A stretch of 54,474 nucleotides of DNA from Brevibacillus gelatini. Its GTDB lineage: Bacteria > Bacillota > Bacilli > Brevibacillales > Brevibacillaceae. Shown piece by piece: positions 54,143 to 54,474 of this stretch (its first letter is position 1; the number at the start of each line of letters is the position of its first letter). Both the position numbers and the translations under genes were made by a program. The stretch spans positions 1-54,474 of the forward strand of contig NZ_RHHS01000004.1 of NCBI RefSeq assembly GCF_003710935.1, in the 5' to 3' direction. The notes under the pieces are model-generated. The model worked only from the letters and a program-made list of their open reading frames with translations. It was not told where the DNA came from and ran no database searches.

Positions 54143-54474
54143 TGAACCACACTCCTTTTCTGTAACAAACGATTATACTGGCTAAGATCTGGGGCCTTTA
54201 CCTGAATACGTGGAACAGAGCTATCCTCCGCCAACGAGAGTTGGGGCAAACGGTGTTCCGGCAATGTTCGCTGAAGCAATAATTGCCTTACGGCATCATA
54301 CTGGAACATCCCTTTTTGGCAGGCCTCCCCCAGTGCTTCTTCGACGAGAGAAGTATCGAATTCACGGTGCAAAAGCAAGAGTCGAACGAACTCCTTCATC
54401 CCTCCTGGTCGGTTACGGCACTTGTCCAAGAACTTTTGGTAAATGGCGGGTAATTGTTTTTCGCAAGTCAAAAA
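54139..54474 (-). CDS. istA: IS21 transposase IstA, C-terminal part
   Basis: The 3' portion of istA. The visible residues (LPAIYQKFLDKCRNRPGGMKEFVRLLLLHREFDTSLVEEAL) match the C-terminal tail of IstA. The catalytic core lies outside the window. Confidence 0.88.
   Translation of the reverse strand, partial: FLTCEKQLPAIYQKFLDKCRNRPGGMKEFVRLLLLHREFDTSLVEEALGEACQKGMFQYDAVRQLLLQRTLPEHRLPQLSLAEDSSVPRIQVKAPDLSQYNRLLQKRSVVH

Larger units (their letters stand above)
53307..54474 (-). mobile_element. IS21-family element (truncated by window end)
   Basis: The right terminus near 53307 carries two copies of a TTGACCACC-containing repeat (53321 and 53345), typical of multiple terminal repeats of IS21. 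IstB and the 3' end of istA follow on the minus strand. The other terminus lies outside the window. A perfect hairpin AACGTGGTG/CACCACGTT (53251-53276) is just outside. Confidence 0.85.

Overview
The window looks like the origin-proximal part of the chromosome of an endospore-forming Bacillota, most probably Brevibacillus or a close relative. The genus is inferred from protein resemblance and synteny recalled from memory, not from a search. Core gene order follows the Bacillus subtilis rsmG-noc-soj-spo0J to walRK-htrA-rlmH arc. Spore-former markers are Soj/Spo0J, YyaC and a YjcZ-type micro-protein.

Region 1 (1-32.9 kb) is core genome: noc; soj-spo0J with a class V aminotransferase and a DUF554 membrane protein; a lipid kinase broken by a frameshift near its end; yyaC; DUF3343-mscS-DUF951; a cluster of DnaA boxes; a secreted PepF-like peptidase; an NAD(P)-binding protein; ychF; rpsF-ssb-rpsR behind a possible S6:S18 leader; yybS-gdpP-rplI-dnaC; purA; an M23/LysM/G5 peptidase; walRKHIJ; htrA. 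Two parS sites lie at 667 and 4866. These genes maintain chromosome segregation, replication, c-di-AMP and cell-wall homeostasis.

Region 2 (32.9-35.7 kb): a two-gene secreted-protein cassette (Amidase_6 protein plus a coiled-coil protein) sits between two 101-bp direct repeats. It is followed by the CxxH/CxxC protein gene and rlmH.

Region 3 (35.73-47.89 kb) is the main discovery: a 12.2-kb element inserted exactly at the 3' end of rlmH, organised like a staphylococcal cassette chromosome (SCC). It has a 14-bp perfect terminal inverted repeat and a second copy of the rlmH C-terminal codons at the far end. It encodes a large serine recombinase of CcrC size, a co-oriented primase/helicase, and DUF960 and RadC proteins. 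At the far end is a defence cargo: a NotI-like restriction enzyme, a C5 methyltransferase with a frame-scrambled motif, and an AIPR abortive-infection protein.

Region 4 (47.9-54.5 kb) is AT-rich, IS-littered accessory DNA. It holds a truncated transposase beside an IS3 element, a sigma-like fragment, a lipoprotein, a hydrolase-like protein with a glutaredoxin-like protein and a frameshifted sigma gene, a TetR pseudogene, and the end of an IS21 element that runs out of the window.
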